From Papio anubis (taxonomy: Eukaryota > Chordata > Mammalia > Primates > Cercopithecidae): 64,000 bases of DNA. Under the pieces are notes generated by a model, which was given only the letters and a program-made list of their open reading frames with translations, did no database searches and was not told the origin of the DNA. Location: assembly GCF_008728515.1 (NCBI RefSeq), contig NC_044980.1, forward strand, positions 32,752,290-32,816,289, in the 5' to 3' direction. The translations under genes and the position numbers were made by a program. Below are positions 24,626 through 36,336 of the stretch, in pieces (position 1 is the stretch's first letter; every line of letters begins with the position of its first letter).

Positions 24626-25103
24626 TCACTATTTGTACAATGATCTGAGAGATGGAAGAGATGAAACTCTAATATTATACTGTGTGGAAAAGATGGGGCT
24701 GTTTCTCCCAGCCTGACTGCAGAAGCCTCAGAGAGGCGTGTTAGGCTCTGTCTGCAAATGGCTCTCATCAGACTCGTCCTTGTTCAAATAATCCCATTGT
24801 ATTCATTTCCCCAGCAGGAACACCAATTCCCCGGTATATCCATTGGGAGACCAGATTGCAACATAACACTGAACTGTTGTGATTAAAACCATAACACATT
24901 GTCTTTTCCATGGAATTTTTTCACCTCCTGAAAGTGTTAGACCCATTCGGCTTCCCAGATACAGGGTGGGGTCACTGAACAGAGGCCAGTCATTGGCAGG
25001 ACACAGGTGTGGTCTTCCCTGATTTCTACATTTATGCAGTAACACCGAGATTCATGGCTTGCCAGGTTGTGTGAAGACATCGCTCCCTTTCTGGGCGCCA
25101 TAC

Positions 25104-25280
25104 CTGGCTCCAAGGCTCCACCTGCCACACCCCACAGGGCTCGGGGTTACAGCTCATGCTCAATGGGGGAGGAATGCCGGCCAGGAACTGGCAGTGAAAT
25201 GGCCTCAGGTTCCGGTGGTCCCGGCTGTCCACGCACTGAATCTCGCGTATCTTGAAGCCCCCACTGCAGTTTCTGGAGCA
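25104..25280 (-). CDS. ADAMTS12: ADAMTS12 exon 21: thrombospondin type-1 repeat 6
   Basis: The 177-bp exon codes for 59 residues, phase 0 at both ends, from CSRNCSGGFKIREIQC to WQVEPWSQ before donor GTATGG. The acceptor is a pyrimidine-rich tract ending in ACAG. It includes the cysteines of TSR6 and the WxxW motif that opens TSR7. CSRNCSGG has Asn where the O-fucosylation motif needs Ser or Thr, so this repeat probably lacks O-fucose, unlike its neighbours. The surrounding longer open frames are read-through into intron. Confidence 0.95.
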
Positions 25281-25519
25281 CTGTATGGAAAGCAAAAGCA
25301 AAGGCGATCTCTGAGTCATTGGCATCAGGCCTCCCTTCCTTCCCCTCAGCTGTGGAGGTGCCAGGCATCCAGTCATAAAGAGAGGTTAGGTCTAGTTCTG
25401 GTGAACCCTGCTTTCCCTCCTACACCACAGAGCAGGAGGCACCCCAGCAGCTCCTGATATCGGGAAACACATGCTTGGCCCAAACTCTGTTGAGGGCCAA
25501 CAGAGGTGGGTGAGAATTC

Positions 25520-25645
25520 CAGTTCTGCCACTCACTAGTCATGAGTCCCTGGGCCTGTCACTGAAGTACGCTGAGCCTCAGGTGTCCCATCTCTAAACTG
25601 GGATCATAACTGCTACCTCACAGCTGTGGGGAGATTATAGACCCT
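25520..25645 (-). repeat. MIR element, antisense
   Basis: Contains CCAGTTCTGCCACTCACTAG, CTGAGCCTCAGGTGTCCCAT and TAAACTGGGATCATAACTGC, in the antisense MIR order. Confidence 0.75.
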
Positions 25646-26699
25646 GGGGCTGGAGTGCCTGCTGGCACAGCATCTGCCCTGGTGGGTGGCCGTTCCCTCT
25701 GGAAGTCAGTATTTGCTGGAGGCAGAGTGGCCTGCCTATCCCTTCCCAGGAGTAGGCATTGCTGCTAAGCCTTCTCCATCTCTCCTTCAGAATGCTGGTT
25801 TTCTCTATGATGCTGGATGCAGAATATGATAGTATGTCTCTCTCATGAAGGGTCTTGAGTAGGGAAATAAACTGCATAACTACTCAGTGGTTTGACTCAT
25901 GGGTGTGAGCAAAGGCTGTCCTTGCCCCCACCCTCACCATTCCTCCTGCAGCGCCATCACCTGCAGCCATCACTGAGAGTCTTCTCAGCACTTGCCCCCG
26001 ATAGCCACCACACAGGCCCTACTCACTCCCCTCCTCTCTGACCCCACCTGCTGTGCAGCAGCCCAGGTTCCCCAGCAGGCTGCTGACTTCCCTTGGACGG
26101 TGATAAACACTGATGGGCCTGGGTCACCCACAACCAAGTTTACCCAGCCTGTTCCAGAGTGCTGCTTTGTTGACTCTCTGACCACTTGGATTTTGGCAGT
26201 TCCTCACTCACCCACCTATAAAGATTTTATCTGATCATAACTTGAGTGTCTGGGACTTGCTCTCTGGTCTGTTTAGAACTCTAGTGCTTGCCATAGCCCT
26301 TCTGCTTATCTTCCCTCTGCAGCCTGGTGTCTCATGGCCAGACCTGGCCTGATGGGTCTTGTCACTGCCCACACTGAGGTGGGGAACTGAGGTAGGTGGG
26401 ATGGAGGCTAACATCTGTGCTCGTCAGCCCAGGTTCTTCCCCAGGTTCTCCTCGGGTTAATACAATGACCTTGGGGTTCCCATGTCCTGAATGTTCCTTC
26501 CTCTATTCTCTGCATTACCCACTACTGTTCTTTTTTTTAATGCCTCAGTTTCAATGGCGCCTCTTCTGAGAGGTCCTCCTGCAATACCTGATCTAAAGGA
26601 GGTGATTTCTCTTGTAATTTGTCTCAGCTCCTCTTCTGTTTTCATCCCATAAAGCTAAACTGCAGAGCAACTTTTATTGATTTTGTCCATCCTTTCTAC

Positions 26700-26830
26700 T
26701 ATCCATCACTGCCATGAAAGCAGAGCCTGCCCTGCCCTGTTCTGCATCGCACCATGGGTCCCTAGCACAGGGACAGGCACAGTGTAGATGGCCATTATGA
26801 AGCTGTTGAATCAACACTGAATTATGAGAA
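26700..26830 (+). repeat. L2-like 3' end
   Basis: GAAAGCAGAGCCTGCCCTGC, CCCTAGCACAGGGACAGGCA and the trailing GTTGAATCAACACTGAA resemble the L2 3' end. Old and diverged. Confidence 0.5.
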
Positions 26831-28239
26831 AATGCCAGCTGGGAGGGCTCCCAATGGGCTAAAGAGATCTCTGGTAATTACAGGATAAATAATGTGTTTC
26901 TTTACCCTCTGAATCCTTCCATCAGTGATCTCATTGGCAGTCTTGGCCAAGGAAACAAGTCACCAAGAAAGGGTGTCCCTTGCTGTAAGGTATATTTTCA
27001 TCTGGCTCTTCTCTCTGAAGGGTAAAAGACCACGCTGTCTTTCTGGCTATGGTGGAATAGCCATGATTCTAGGGCTGTGGTTGAGGAAAGAAAATTCCTC
27101 AAGACTTTTCAGTAGACATAGACCCCAAAACACTGCTCCCCCTTCTTCCTCTGATTGGCAGATTTCACCAAGTCACCTGACTTCGAACATCAGTCTGTAG
27201 CTTGGAAACACATGGGCCCATGTGACGAGGGGGCAGATTGATGCTCTGATACTACCATAAATCAAGTGTGTTTAGGTTATCAGAAATAAGCAATACTTGC
27301 TAACAGCTTCTCAAAAGTACAAATGGAAAACTTTATTTTCCTGCCACACAATAAACACACAAAGAAAAACAGTAACAGCAAACTTAAAATTCACCACAGA
27401 ACAAATAAGAAAGCATGCTAATAGCTTCCACTCAAAGCAACTATTTGCCTGACAAAATAAATTTCCAGGAAATAGCACATAGTTAAAACAAGAGTACTTT
27501 TTATTAGGAAAAGGGGATTTAAAAGACATAAGCATAAAATGAGACTTTACTTTTTTATTTTCCATTTGTTGGTATAATCTGTTATTCCTAAACTTATTTT
27601 TCAAATTAGCATTACTCTTTTGTCAAGAGCATATTCACATTCAGTGGGAAATAAAATTTATTAATATGCTGAAGTCAGTAATAAGGGAAGACACTCACTA
27701 AATCTATGATTATTCCATTCCATTTTCAAAAGAGCCTCTGATTCTGTTAGCAAGAGGGAAGTGACAGCATATTAAGTCACTGCAGTCCTAATGCTCTTTT
27801 GCTTTTGTGTGCTGAATGACAATTGTGATATTCATTTTCTTATTGCCTGAGAGGAGGGCTGTTTGTATTCCTGTTTTCCTAATGTAAAGTCTGCGAACCA
27901 GACTGAGGACAAGAGGTAGGCTAATGAGAACAGAAAGACTGGAGAATACCCTGTTGAAACCAAACAGGTCTGATAGAATCCAGTTACCACATCACTATAT
28001 CAGTTTGTTTAACTCCTATGATTTGCAAAGCAAACTGAGTTAGAATGAAAAATACCCTTAGCTTACTGGGGCCACTGGCAGAGGTAAAATGAAATAAAAA
28101 CCTTTTCTTTCTTGTGCTATTTTTGATTTATGAAGTCTTCCTAATACACTTCCCAGGTTGGATTCCTACAGAGTGTTCAGAGAAGTATAGCACAACTAGC
28201 AAACATAGGACTGGGGGACTAACAGACCAAATCCATCTA

Positions 28240-28370
28240 TGGCCCTGGCATCAGGTGGCTATGTGACTGCAGATTAATCACTGTACTTCTCTAAGCCTCC
28301 ATTTCTCCATTGGTATTCAAAAGAGGATAAACTAGATGATTAAACTATCACAGCATTCTAGAGTGTCATA
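28240..28370 (-). repeat. MIR element, antisense
   Basis: GTGGCTATGTGACTGCAG, CTCTAAGCCTCCATTTCTCC and AACTAGATGATTAAAC are antisense MIR blocks. Confidence 0.55.
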
Positions 28371-28529
28371 AATGTATGAGATCACTGAGTTTGTGCTCTG
28401 TTTTGATTTCAGAATACTTTCTTCCTCTCAAAGTTATACATCAAATACTAAATTGAGATATGGAAAGAATTCCTTTCTGACCTTTTCCTTATGCTAAACA
28501 CATTCATAAGACCCTTAAAATAATTTGAA

Positions 28530-28690
28530 GATCAGATAGTTGTAGGTGTGCGGTCTTATTTCTGGGTTCTCTATTCTGATCCATTGGTCCATGTGTCCGT
28601 TTTTTTACCAGTACCATGCTGTTTTGGTTACTGTAGCCCTGTAGTATATTTTGAAGTCTCTTAGCCTGATGCCTCCAGCTTTGTTCTTAA
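28530..28690 (-). mobile_element. L1 5' part, inverted
   Basis: Read on the minus strand this is L1 ORF2 (KNKAGGIRLRDFK, then ATVTKTAWYW and HTYNYLIF equivalents). It directly abuts the plus-strand remainder of an L1 that begins slightly further along ORF2. The arrangement is the product of twin priming, a known L1 integration variant, with loss of the segment between the two parts. Confidence 0.85.
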
Positions 28691-29745
28691 GCAATTACAA
28701 TATAAGCAAAAATTGACAAATGGGATCTATTAAACTAAAGAGCTTCTGTACAGCAAAATAAATTATCAACAGAGTAAACACACAACCTACAGAATGGGAG
28801 AAAACTTTTGCAAACTATGCATCTGACAAAGCTCTAATATCCAACATCTCTAAGGCACTTAAATTTATACCCAAAAACAAAAAAAAAAAAACACAAAAAA
28901 CAAGCAACCACATAAAAAAGTGGGCAAAGGACATGAACAGACACTTTTCAAAAAAAGATATACATGAGGTCAACAGTCATATGAAAAATAGCTCAACATC
29001 ACTGATCATTAGAGAAATGCAAATCAAAACCACGATGAGATACCATTTCATACCTGTCAAAGTGGCTATTATTAAAAAGTAAAAAAATAACAGATGCTGA
29101 CGAGGCTGTGGAGAAAAAGGAATGCTTATATACTGTTGGTAATAGAGTATATTAATTTAGCCATTGTGAAAGACGGTGTTGGTGATTCCTCAAGACCTAA
29201 AGACAGAAATACTATTTGACCCAGCAATTCCATTACTGGGAATATACATTATTCTGTTATAAAGACACATGTACACATATGTTCACTATGGCACTATCCA
29301 CAACAGCAAAGACATGGAATCAACCTAAATGCCCATCAATGATAAACTGGTTAAAGAAAATGTGGTAATATACACAATGGAATACTACAAAGCCATAAAA
29401 AAGAATGAGATCATGTCCTTTGCAGGAACATGGATAGAGCTAGAGGCCATTATCCTTAGCAAACTAACACAGGAACAGAAAACCAAATACCATGTGTTCT
29501 CACTTATAAGTGGGAGCTAAATGATAAGAACACATGGACACATGGAGGGGAACAACACACACTGGGGACTAATGGAGGGTGGAATGTAGGAGGAGGGAGA
29601 GGATCAGGAAAAATAACTAATGGGCGCTAGGCTTAATACCTGGGTGATGAAATAATCTGTACAAGAAACCCCCATGACACAAGTTTACCTATGTAGCAAA
29701 CCTGCACTTGTACCCCAAACTTAAAATAAAAGTTAAAAAAATTTT
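28691..29745 (+). mobile_element. L1 3' part, sense (joined to the inverted piece)
   Basis: Starts in ORF2 near the equivalent of KIDKWDL, runs through the ORF2 C-terminus (MEYYKAIKKNEIMSF at about 29377-29421) into the 3' UTR and an A-rich end near 29740. Stops and frameshifts make it non-coding. The junction with the inverted part lies between about 28685 and 28705. Confidence 0.88.
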
Positions 29746-30393
29746 ATTCCAAAAATTCTAAGCAGAACAGCATCAAAATTCATGGGTCTGCCTGTCCCTC
29801 TCCCCATCCCACTTTCCCCTCACTGAGCACTTACTATGTTCCAAGCTCTGTACCTCTACCCTAAGTGGTTTGCAATCTAGCTGTGGCAGGGGAAGTCACA
29901 TAAATGAATAGAAGAAATAAAGATTACAAGCCATAGTTATCTACAATCTAGTGAGGACACAAAGGAGGACATAGTCAACTTCACCTGAAGAAGTCAAGAA
30001 TAGCTTAAATAAAGGAGTCAAAGCTTGAGCTGAATCTTAATGAGTAAATGCTCATGTGACTGGCAAAATAGCGTGGGGGACATTTGAAGTGGCGGCAATG
30101 GCATGCACAGAGGCTGTGAACCCACACAGCTTGACTGGGAACAGTAAGTTGGTCAGAATGCTAGAGTAGGGGATAGGGGTAGACAGAGAAGATGGGCAGA
30201 GGCCATCATGGAAAGCCTTGTGGTCTGGACATTGGTGGTCTTGGGGTCATTTCTTATATGTTCCTAAAGGCTTCCATTTAATTGGCACTTGTCTAACCAT
30301 TTCTTCTTGAGAATCTCTTAATCTGAAATGCTCAGGGATGTCAAGAGAGGGTGATGGTTTAGACACAGAAAAAAATTGTATCAAGAGGAAAAC

Positions 30394-30905
30394 TGTTGGG
30401 AACAAGCCCCCCAAAATCTGGCCATAAACTGGCCCCAAGACTGGCCATAAACAAAATCTCTGCAGCACTGCGACATGTTCATGATGGCCATGACGCCCAT
30501 GCTGGAAGGTTGTGGGTTTACGGGAATGAGGGCAAGGAACACTTGGCCTGCCCAGGGCAGAAAACCGCTTAAAGGCATTCTTAAGCCACAAACAACACCA
30601 TGAACGATTTGTGCCTTAAGGACATGCTCCTGCTGCAGTTAACTAGCCCAACCTATTCCTTTAATTCGGCCCATTCCTTCATTTCCCATAAGGGATAGTT
30701 TTAGTTTATTTAATATGTATAGAAACAATGCTAATGACTAGCTTGCTGTTAATAAATATGTGGGTAAATCTCTGTTCAGGGTTCTCAGCTCTGAAGGCTG
30801 TGAGACCCCTGATTTCCCACTTACACCTCTATATTTCTATGTGTGTGTCTTTAATTCCTCTAGCGTCGCTGGATTAGGGTCTTCCCAACTGAGCTGGTCT
30901 CAGCA
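30394..30905 (+). mobile_element. ERVK-type solo LTR, resembling MER9
   Basis: The 512-bp element runs TGTTGGGAACAAGCCCCCC to CTGGTCTCAGCA, giving the TG...CA ends of an LTR. It is flanked by GAAAAC and GAAAAT, a 6-bp duplication with one mismatch; six bases is the class II (ERVK) size. A poly(A)-signal region (TTAATAAATATG) is at about 30750-30761. No internal retroviral genes remain. The MER9 name is from memory of its opening and closing blocks. Confidence 0.82.
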
Positions 30906-31634
30906 GAAAATAAATGCAGGGATACTCAGTGTATGATCCACCTTTCTGCTACTCAATTTTTGCCTTCATAGGATAGAAGCTCTCCTATAACATACAATCC
31001 TAGGTTTTGACTTTTGCACACTGGACTTTAGTAAATGTTTCTGGGAACATGCTGTGTATGAAAGTATGGTTTGTCTGTATTTAGCAAAACAAAGGCTATT
31101 CCCCCATTTTATTCATTTGTAAAAATTCAGGTCCATAAAATGCAGCACTGCCACAGACAATCTGTAAAATTCAATAAACTTGGAGACAAGAATTAGAATA
31201 AGACAGAAGGACTAGTTAGCAAATACATGAAATCCAAGGCCATAAGGAATGGCTGTCACTTCCTGTTACTTTCCAGCAAATAACTTAGATGATAAAGTTA
31301 CTGCTAAAATAAAATGGCAACGTTGCCTCTGTGGGAAGACAGATTATTACAAATAAAAGGTAAAAATATTTCTGATTCATTTCAGAAATAAATCAAAGTC
31401 TGCTAGACTCAACTATGAAAAGGGCAATGTTCATTCTAACAGAAGTAATAAAGGGGTTGTCAAATCAGCAGTTCCCAAAACTTCAGAAGAAGCAGACAAA
31501 ATGTCAGTGAGGAAGTGTGTGAAGCTGCTGATGATGCATGGTTTTGCTGTCAACCCCAGCTGAGGATTTTTCAAGCTCATTTTTATCTCTTACTACATTT
31601 CTTCCATCAGAAGAATCACTTTTTCTCCCATATG

Positions 31635-31929
31635 AATTTTTTTTTAAAATGGGGTCTCACTCTGTTGCCCAGCCTGGAGTGCAGTGGCAGAATCTTGGCT
31701 CACTGCAACCTTTGCTTCTTGGGCTCAAGTGATCCACCCACCTCAGCCTCCTGAGTAGCTGGGACTACAGGCATGCGCTCTACCAAGCCGGGCTAATTTT
31801 TTGTATTTTCAGTGGAGATGGGGTTTTGCCATATTGCCCAGGCTGGTCTTGAACTGCTGAGGTCAAGTGATCACCTGCCTTGGCCTCCCAAAGTGCTGGG
31901 ATTACAGGCATGAGCCACTGTGCCCAGCC
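31635..31929 (-). mobile_element. Alu, antisense
   Basis: Starts GGGGTCTCACTCTGTTGCCC on the plus strand and ends GGATTACAGGCATGAGCCAC. The composition suggests an older AluJ/S copy. Confidence 0.93.
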
Positions 31930-32444
31930 TTTCCCACACAAATTTTAACATTCTGAAACTGGCATGTGTCCTACAACTGATGTACATATTAATTGTGTAG
32001 TGTTTCATTTTTTCCTGAAAAGCTGTAGTTAAAATGACATAATCCCCCAGGTGACGGTTTCTTAGAATTGAGACTATTTAATATTAGTTTTGTGATCAAG
32101 TATATATTGATGATTTAAATACTCCAAGCCCTAGTTTCTTTAGTGGGAATTATAAAGTCCTGTATTATGGTAAAAATAAAATTGTTTATCCAAAGTTTCC
32201 ATGCAATGTCAGGCACGTGGCAGCACTAGCACCCACGGTAGGTCAAATCCTCCAGAGTTCAGGAACATGTTGAGCACCCTGACTGTGTAGTACTAGGGAG
32301 TGAACACTTTCTCAGGTCACTTTCTCCATTGGCAGGGCTTACTTCACTAACCTGTCCACAGGCCTCCTGCCCCAAGTCCAGGAAGCAAGAGATTCGTAAA
32401 TGTCCAATAGCCAGCCCTAACATTTACCCAGAGCTCGACGTTTG

Positions 32445-32670
32445 TCCAGGGCCTTATTTGAATGGTCTTTTATCATGTACAGAGTTCATTGCATACAATT
32501 TCTCTTTTGATCCTTACAACAATTCTACAGAGTAAGTAGAGGCAATATCATCCACTTCATTTCAGGAGTGAGAAAACTAAAGCTCCTAAGCAGTTAGATG
32601 AATGGCCAGTGTCACGTGCTGATTAGTGACAGAGTAGGGTTATTATCCCAGATCCGTCTGATTCCAAGTC
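32445..32670 (+). repeat. MIR element
   Basis: TTTTGATCCTTACAACAATT, CACTTCATTTCAGGAGTGAG and the GGTTATTATCCCAGATCCG end are MIR blocks in sense order. Confidence 0.6.
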
Positions 32671-33018
32671 AAGCCCCTCTGCGATTCAATACTGCAGAAT
32701 TGCATTTTTACAAGACTGCCTCTGGGACAAACCTGAGGATGACAACCTTGATTTTGTTTCAGACAGATTAATGCATGAAGAGGAAGCAAGCCACTGTGAT
32801 AAACTACTTCCAGACACTGGAAAGGTAGAGATCTGAATGTCTGGGTCCTCTGCCATGTTGTAAGGAACATGGCTGTGGTTTGGTGAAGGAGAGGCTGAGG
32901 TAGGCTGTTTACATCCTGTGTGACTCAGCAAGTTTAGAGTGCAGGTGTGTAACTCCACTTGTTATCACAGCCATGTAGCCTTCACATGGGAAGGCCATCA
33001 CTTGGCTCTAAGCCACTG

Positions 33019-33369
33019 TTGTCTGTAAAAGGTATAACTGCCCTGTTTGACAGTGTGCGGTCACGCTGGCACCAAGAGAAAGAGAGAGAGCCAAAGCTGT
33101 CCATCTGCAAAGATGGACAGAGGGGAGCCAGGACACAGCTTGACTCGCTCATGCCCAGAGAGAAAGAAAGAGTTAAGTTGCTGACCCTGAAAGCGAGGGA
33201 GAGTCAGCCGTGCAGCTGTATGTGGGAGCCAGACTAAGCAGCCGAGACGGGGTGGGCAGTGTGAGAAAGCTGCTGAGGAGAGTTGGTGCTGAATAAAATA
33301 ATCTTTCACCAGCCTACGGCCTCCGAGTGTTCTTTCTGCTCATCCACCCACTCCCTTCGGACTGCAACA
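33019..33369 (+). mobile_element. ERV1-like LTR, family uncertain
   Basis: A poly(A)-signal (GAATAAAATAATC at about 33291-33303) is followed by CCTACGGCCTCCGAGTG and an end reading GGACTGCAACA, a typical 3' LTR end. The purine-rich upstream part (GAAAGAGAGAGAG) also fits. The 5' boundary is a guess and I cannot name the family with confidence. Confidence 0.5.
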
Positions 33370-33901
33370 TGACCTTTACTATAGTCATAAACCTGACACA
33401 TGTATATGAGAAAATGTTCAGAGCAGTTCTATCAGGCTTCATCAAGAAGTATGGTATTAGAGAAATAAGCCAGTAAAACAATTGCAATCCAGACCGCAAT
33501 CACAGTGGTAGAAGTTCTTGGTGAGTAACCTGGATGCCTCAGGTATGATACCTGTGGGTTCAGGTGAGGCTGCAGCATACCCTGTCATCCTACGAGAATT
33601 AAAGTGTTTCTGGATCTGGAGGAGAGATTGCTGGAATAATGCAGAAAATTCCAGGTAAAATTAGAATTTTTCTTTCTGAGAAAATATCTGTGAAAAGGCA
33701 AATGATCAATTTGGCAGAATCTAAACTCTCTGGATAGTTAAAGGCAAAACCAGGGATCCTCTTTCCTGCTCTAGATTTTGGAGGTCTGTCACAAAGAGAG
33801 CATAAAAGGCCTATCAGAATTAATGAAGCTGAGAGGGAAGGCCTTCAAATCTTTCCTAGCACATGATGTGGACTTCAGACATCCATATGAAAAAGGGGTC
33901 T

Positions 33902-34027
33902 CCAGCTAGTTGAGGCTGAGGCAGGAGTATTGTTTAAGCACAGGAGGTTGAGACTGGAGTGAACTGTGACTGGGCCACTGCACTCCAGTTTGGGTGACAA
34001 AGTGAGACTCCATCTTGAAAAAAATAT
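33902..34027 (+). mobile_element. Alu right monomer or FRAM-like piece
   Basis: Contains GAGGCTGAGGCAGGAG, GCCACTGCACTCCAGTTTGG and GAGACTCCATCTTGAAAAAA. Only one arm is present. Confidence 0.8.
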
Positions 34028-34107
34028 TAATTATAAAAAGGGGTCACAATAATCAAGATTTGACATAAAATTTAAGTTAATATCTCTATGAAAGACAAGC
34101 CGTGTAT

Positions 34108-34629
34108 GCCAGGGGTTCCCAATCCCTAGTCTGTTATATCTCAGCCTGTTAGAAATCAGGCTGCACAGCAGGAGGTGCGCATCAGGTGAGCAAGCAAAAC
34201 TTTATCTGTATTTACAGCTGCTCCCCATCTCTCACATTACTGCCTGAACTCGACCTCCTGTCAGATCAGCAGCAGTATTAGATTCTTATAGGAATGCAAA
34301 CCCTATTGTGAACTGTGCATGCAAGTGATCTAGGCTGCACACTCATTATGAAAATCTAATGCCTGATGATCTGTCACTGTCTCCCATCACCCCTAGATGG
34401 GACTGTCTAGTTGCAGAAAAACAAGCTCAGGGCTCCCACTGACTCTACATTATGGTGACTTGTGTAATTATTTCATTATATATTGCAGTGTAATAATAAT
34501 AGAAATAAAGTACACAATAAATGTAACATGCTTGAATCATCCCAAAACCATTTCCCCAGTCCATGGAAAAGAATTCTGTAGAGATCACAAAACTGGTCTC
34601 TATCGCCAAAAAGGTTAGGGACTGCTGAT
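34108..34629 (+). mobile_element. MER1-type hAT (Charlie) DNA transposon
   Basis: Begins GCCAGGGGTTCCCAATCCC and ends AAGGTTAGGGACTGCTG, matching terminal inverted repeats. Internal blocks include GCTGCACAGCAGGAGGTG and CTAATGCCTGATGATCTG. It is non-autonomous and codes for no transposase. Confidence 0.8.
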
Positions 34630-34902
34630 GTATGCAATACCCTTAATAGTAGTCAGAAAAAACAAAAATCAGGGCAACTGACAATCAGTAGTTAAATAGT
34701 ATCTTTGATATAAGGTTTATCTATTATCTAACAAAAGAGACACTTTCTTTACTGGTAGGAATAGAGTAATTTTGAGGATTAGATTTTAGATATAGCAGTT
34801 ACCTCATTCTAGCTGAATTTGATGATGTGTTGGAAATAACTCCTACAAAACCACTCAGGGCACTACAGAGATTCATCAATATATCTGCAACCCTATAGGC
34901 CA

Positions 34903-34918
34903 TGAGAGAGAGAGAGAG
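34903..34918. repeat. GA dinucleotide repeat
   Basis: Eight GA units within a short imperfect duplication of the flanking CATGAGAGAG text. Confidence 0.7.
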
Positions 34919-35995
34919 GCATGAGAGAGACCCTATAGTCCAGGCAATGAGTCAAGCCAGGCTTTCCTTAGGAGGCCAGACCCCAGAGATGAGCTTGCTG
35001 ATCTCTCATCCAGAGTTTGCACTGGCTAGAGTCCCTCAGGCTGGAGCTGACCTTTTCAAAACGCAAGCTATTTCACACATCTGTCCTTTTCATGAGCCAT
35101 GTAATTTCCAACAAAATGATTATTCCCAGTGAGAGGAAAGTGGAACTTTAGGACTTGGTCAACATTCGGCAAGCTCAGGTATATGAGATGTTTCTTGAGA
35201 TTTCTCTGGATATGGAAGAGAAGTTGTAGCCAAACTTTCAGTCCTTGTTGGATCCTGAGTTTGTTATGAGTTGGAAGAGAAATAAAAAAGACCAGTATTG
35301 ATTCTTGAAAGAAAAATGATATAGAAGGAGAAAGAAGGTGGTAATTTTCTCAAGGAGTAGCCTCACAGCCCCTCTCTTCCAAAGACCAGAGCCTTGCTTT
35401 GGGAGAGGGTCCTAAAGACCAACCATCAGACAGGAGCATCCCATGTTCCTGTCTGATGTCAAGTCTGCCAGGAGAACCAGAGACAGAAATGCCCAGTGCA
35501 ACACCTCTGGGTCCTATTTGTCTGGGGACATGAGCTCTTCACTAGATGAAGAAACAAATGTCTAGAGGTGACATCATCTTCCCTAAACCTCTTGGATAGT
35601 TCTTTCTTTTCCTTTCTCCTGTGTCTCAGCTATCAAGAGGAACCATCTCCCTGGAGAGAAGACAGGGGTCAACCAGGCTTCCTAGGGTTGAGCATGTATG
35701 GCAAACAGGTATATGCACAGTTCACACCTCTGTACTCCCTATCTGCCAACTGGCCCTCAATCTCGCCGCTGACCAGTGTCTTATAGCCCTGAATTATCCC
35801 CCAAGGGCTGGCTAAGCCCTAGTCCAGCCATGACAAGCAGATCAGGCCTACTTAGTGTCTCAAAGTACCAAGGCTAACTAATCTGAAAACCTGATACATT
35901 CTTTTCACAAGGAACGATGCAGACAGCACAGCAAAATTAGTAATCACAGTAAGATTAGCAAAGATGGTAAAATTGCACTTTAAAAAGATCAGTAT

Positions 35996-36336
35996 GGTTG
36001 GGTGTGGTGGCTCACACCTGTGATCTCAGCACTTTGGGAGGCCAAGGCAGGTGGATCACTTGAGGTCAGGAGTTGGAGACCAGCCTGGCCAACATGGTGA
36101 AACCCCATCTCTGCTAAAAATACAAAAATCAGCCTGGCCTGGTGGTGGGTGCCTGTAATCCCAGCTATTCAGGAGGCTAAGGCATGAGAATCGCTTGAAC
36201 CCGGGAGGCAGAGGTTGCAGTGAGCCCAGATCACGCCGGGAGGCAGAGGTTGCAGTGAGCCAAGATCATGCCACTGCATTTCAGCCTGGGTGACAGAGCG
36301 AGAATCTGTCTCAAAAAAATAAAAATAAAAATAAAT
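35996..36336 (+). mobile_element. Alu, sense, with 35-bp tandem duplication
   Basis: A standard Alu, longer than usual because the right-arm block at 36201-36235 (CCGGGAGGCAGAGGTTGCAG...) is repeated at 36236-36270. The target duplication AAGATCAGT is at 35985-35993 and 36337-36345. The tail is an AAATAAAAAT-type mixture. Confidence 0.95.

Larger units (their letters stand above)
21987..25103 (-). other. ADAMTS12: Intron 21 of ADAMTS12
   Basis: A 3.1-kb intron with a MER5A-like element, a MIR piece and a short CA repeat. 21987-23130 is AT-rich unique sequence, and 23325-24235 and 24630-25100 are also unrecognised. No coding feature is supported. Confidence 0.8.

Noticed and set aside
30247..30591. 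114-residue minus-strand open frame as a gene
   Set aside because: Most of it is antisense to the ERVK-type solo LTR.
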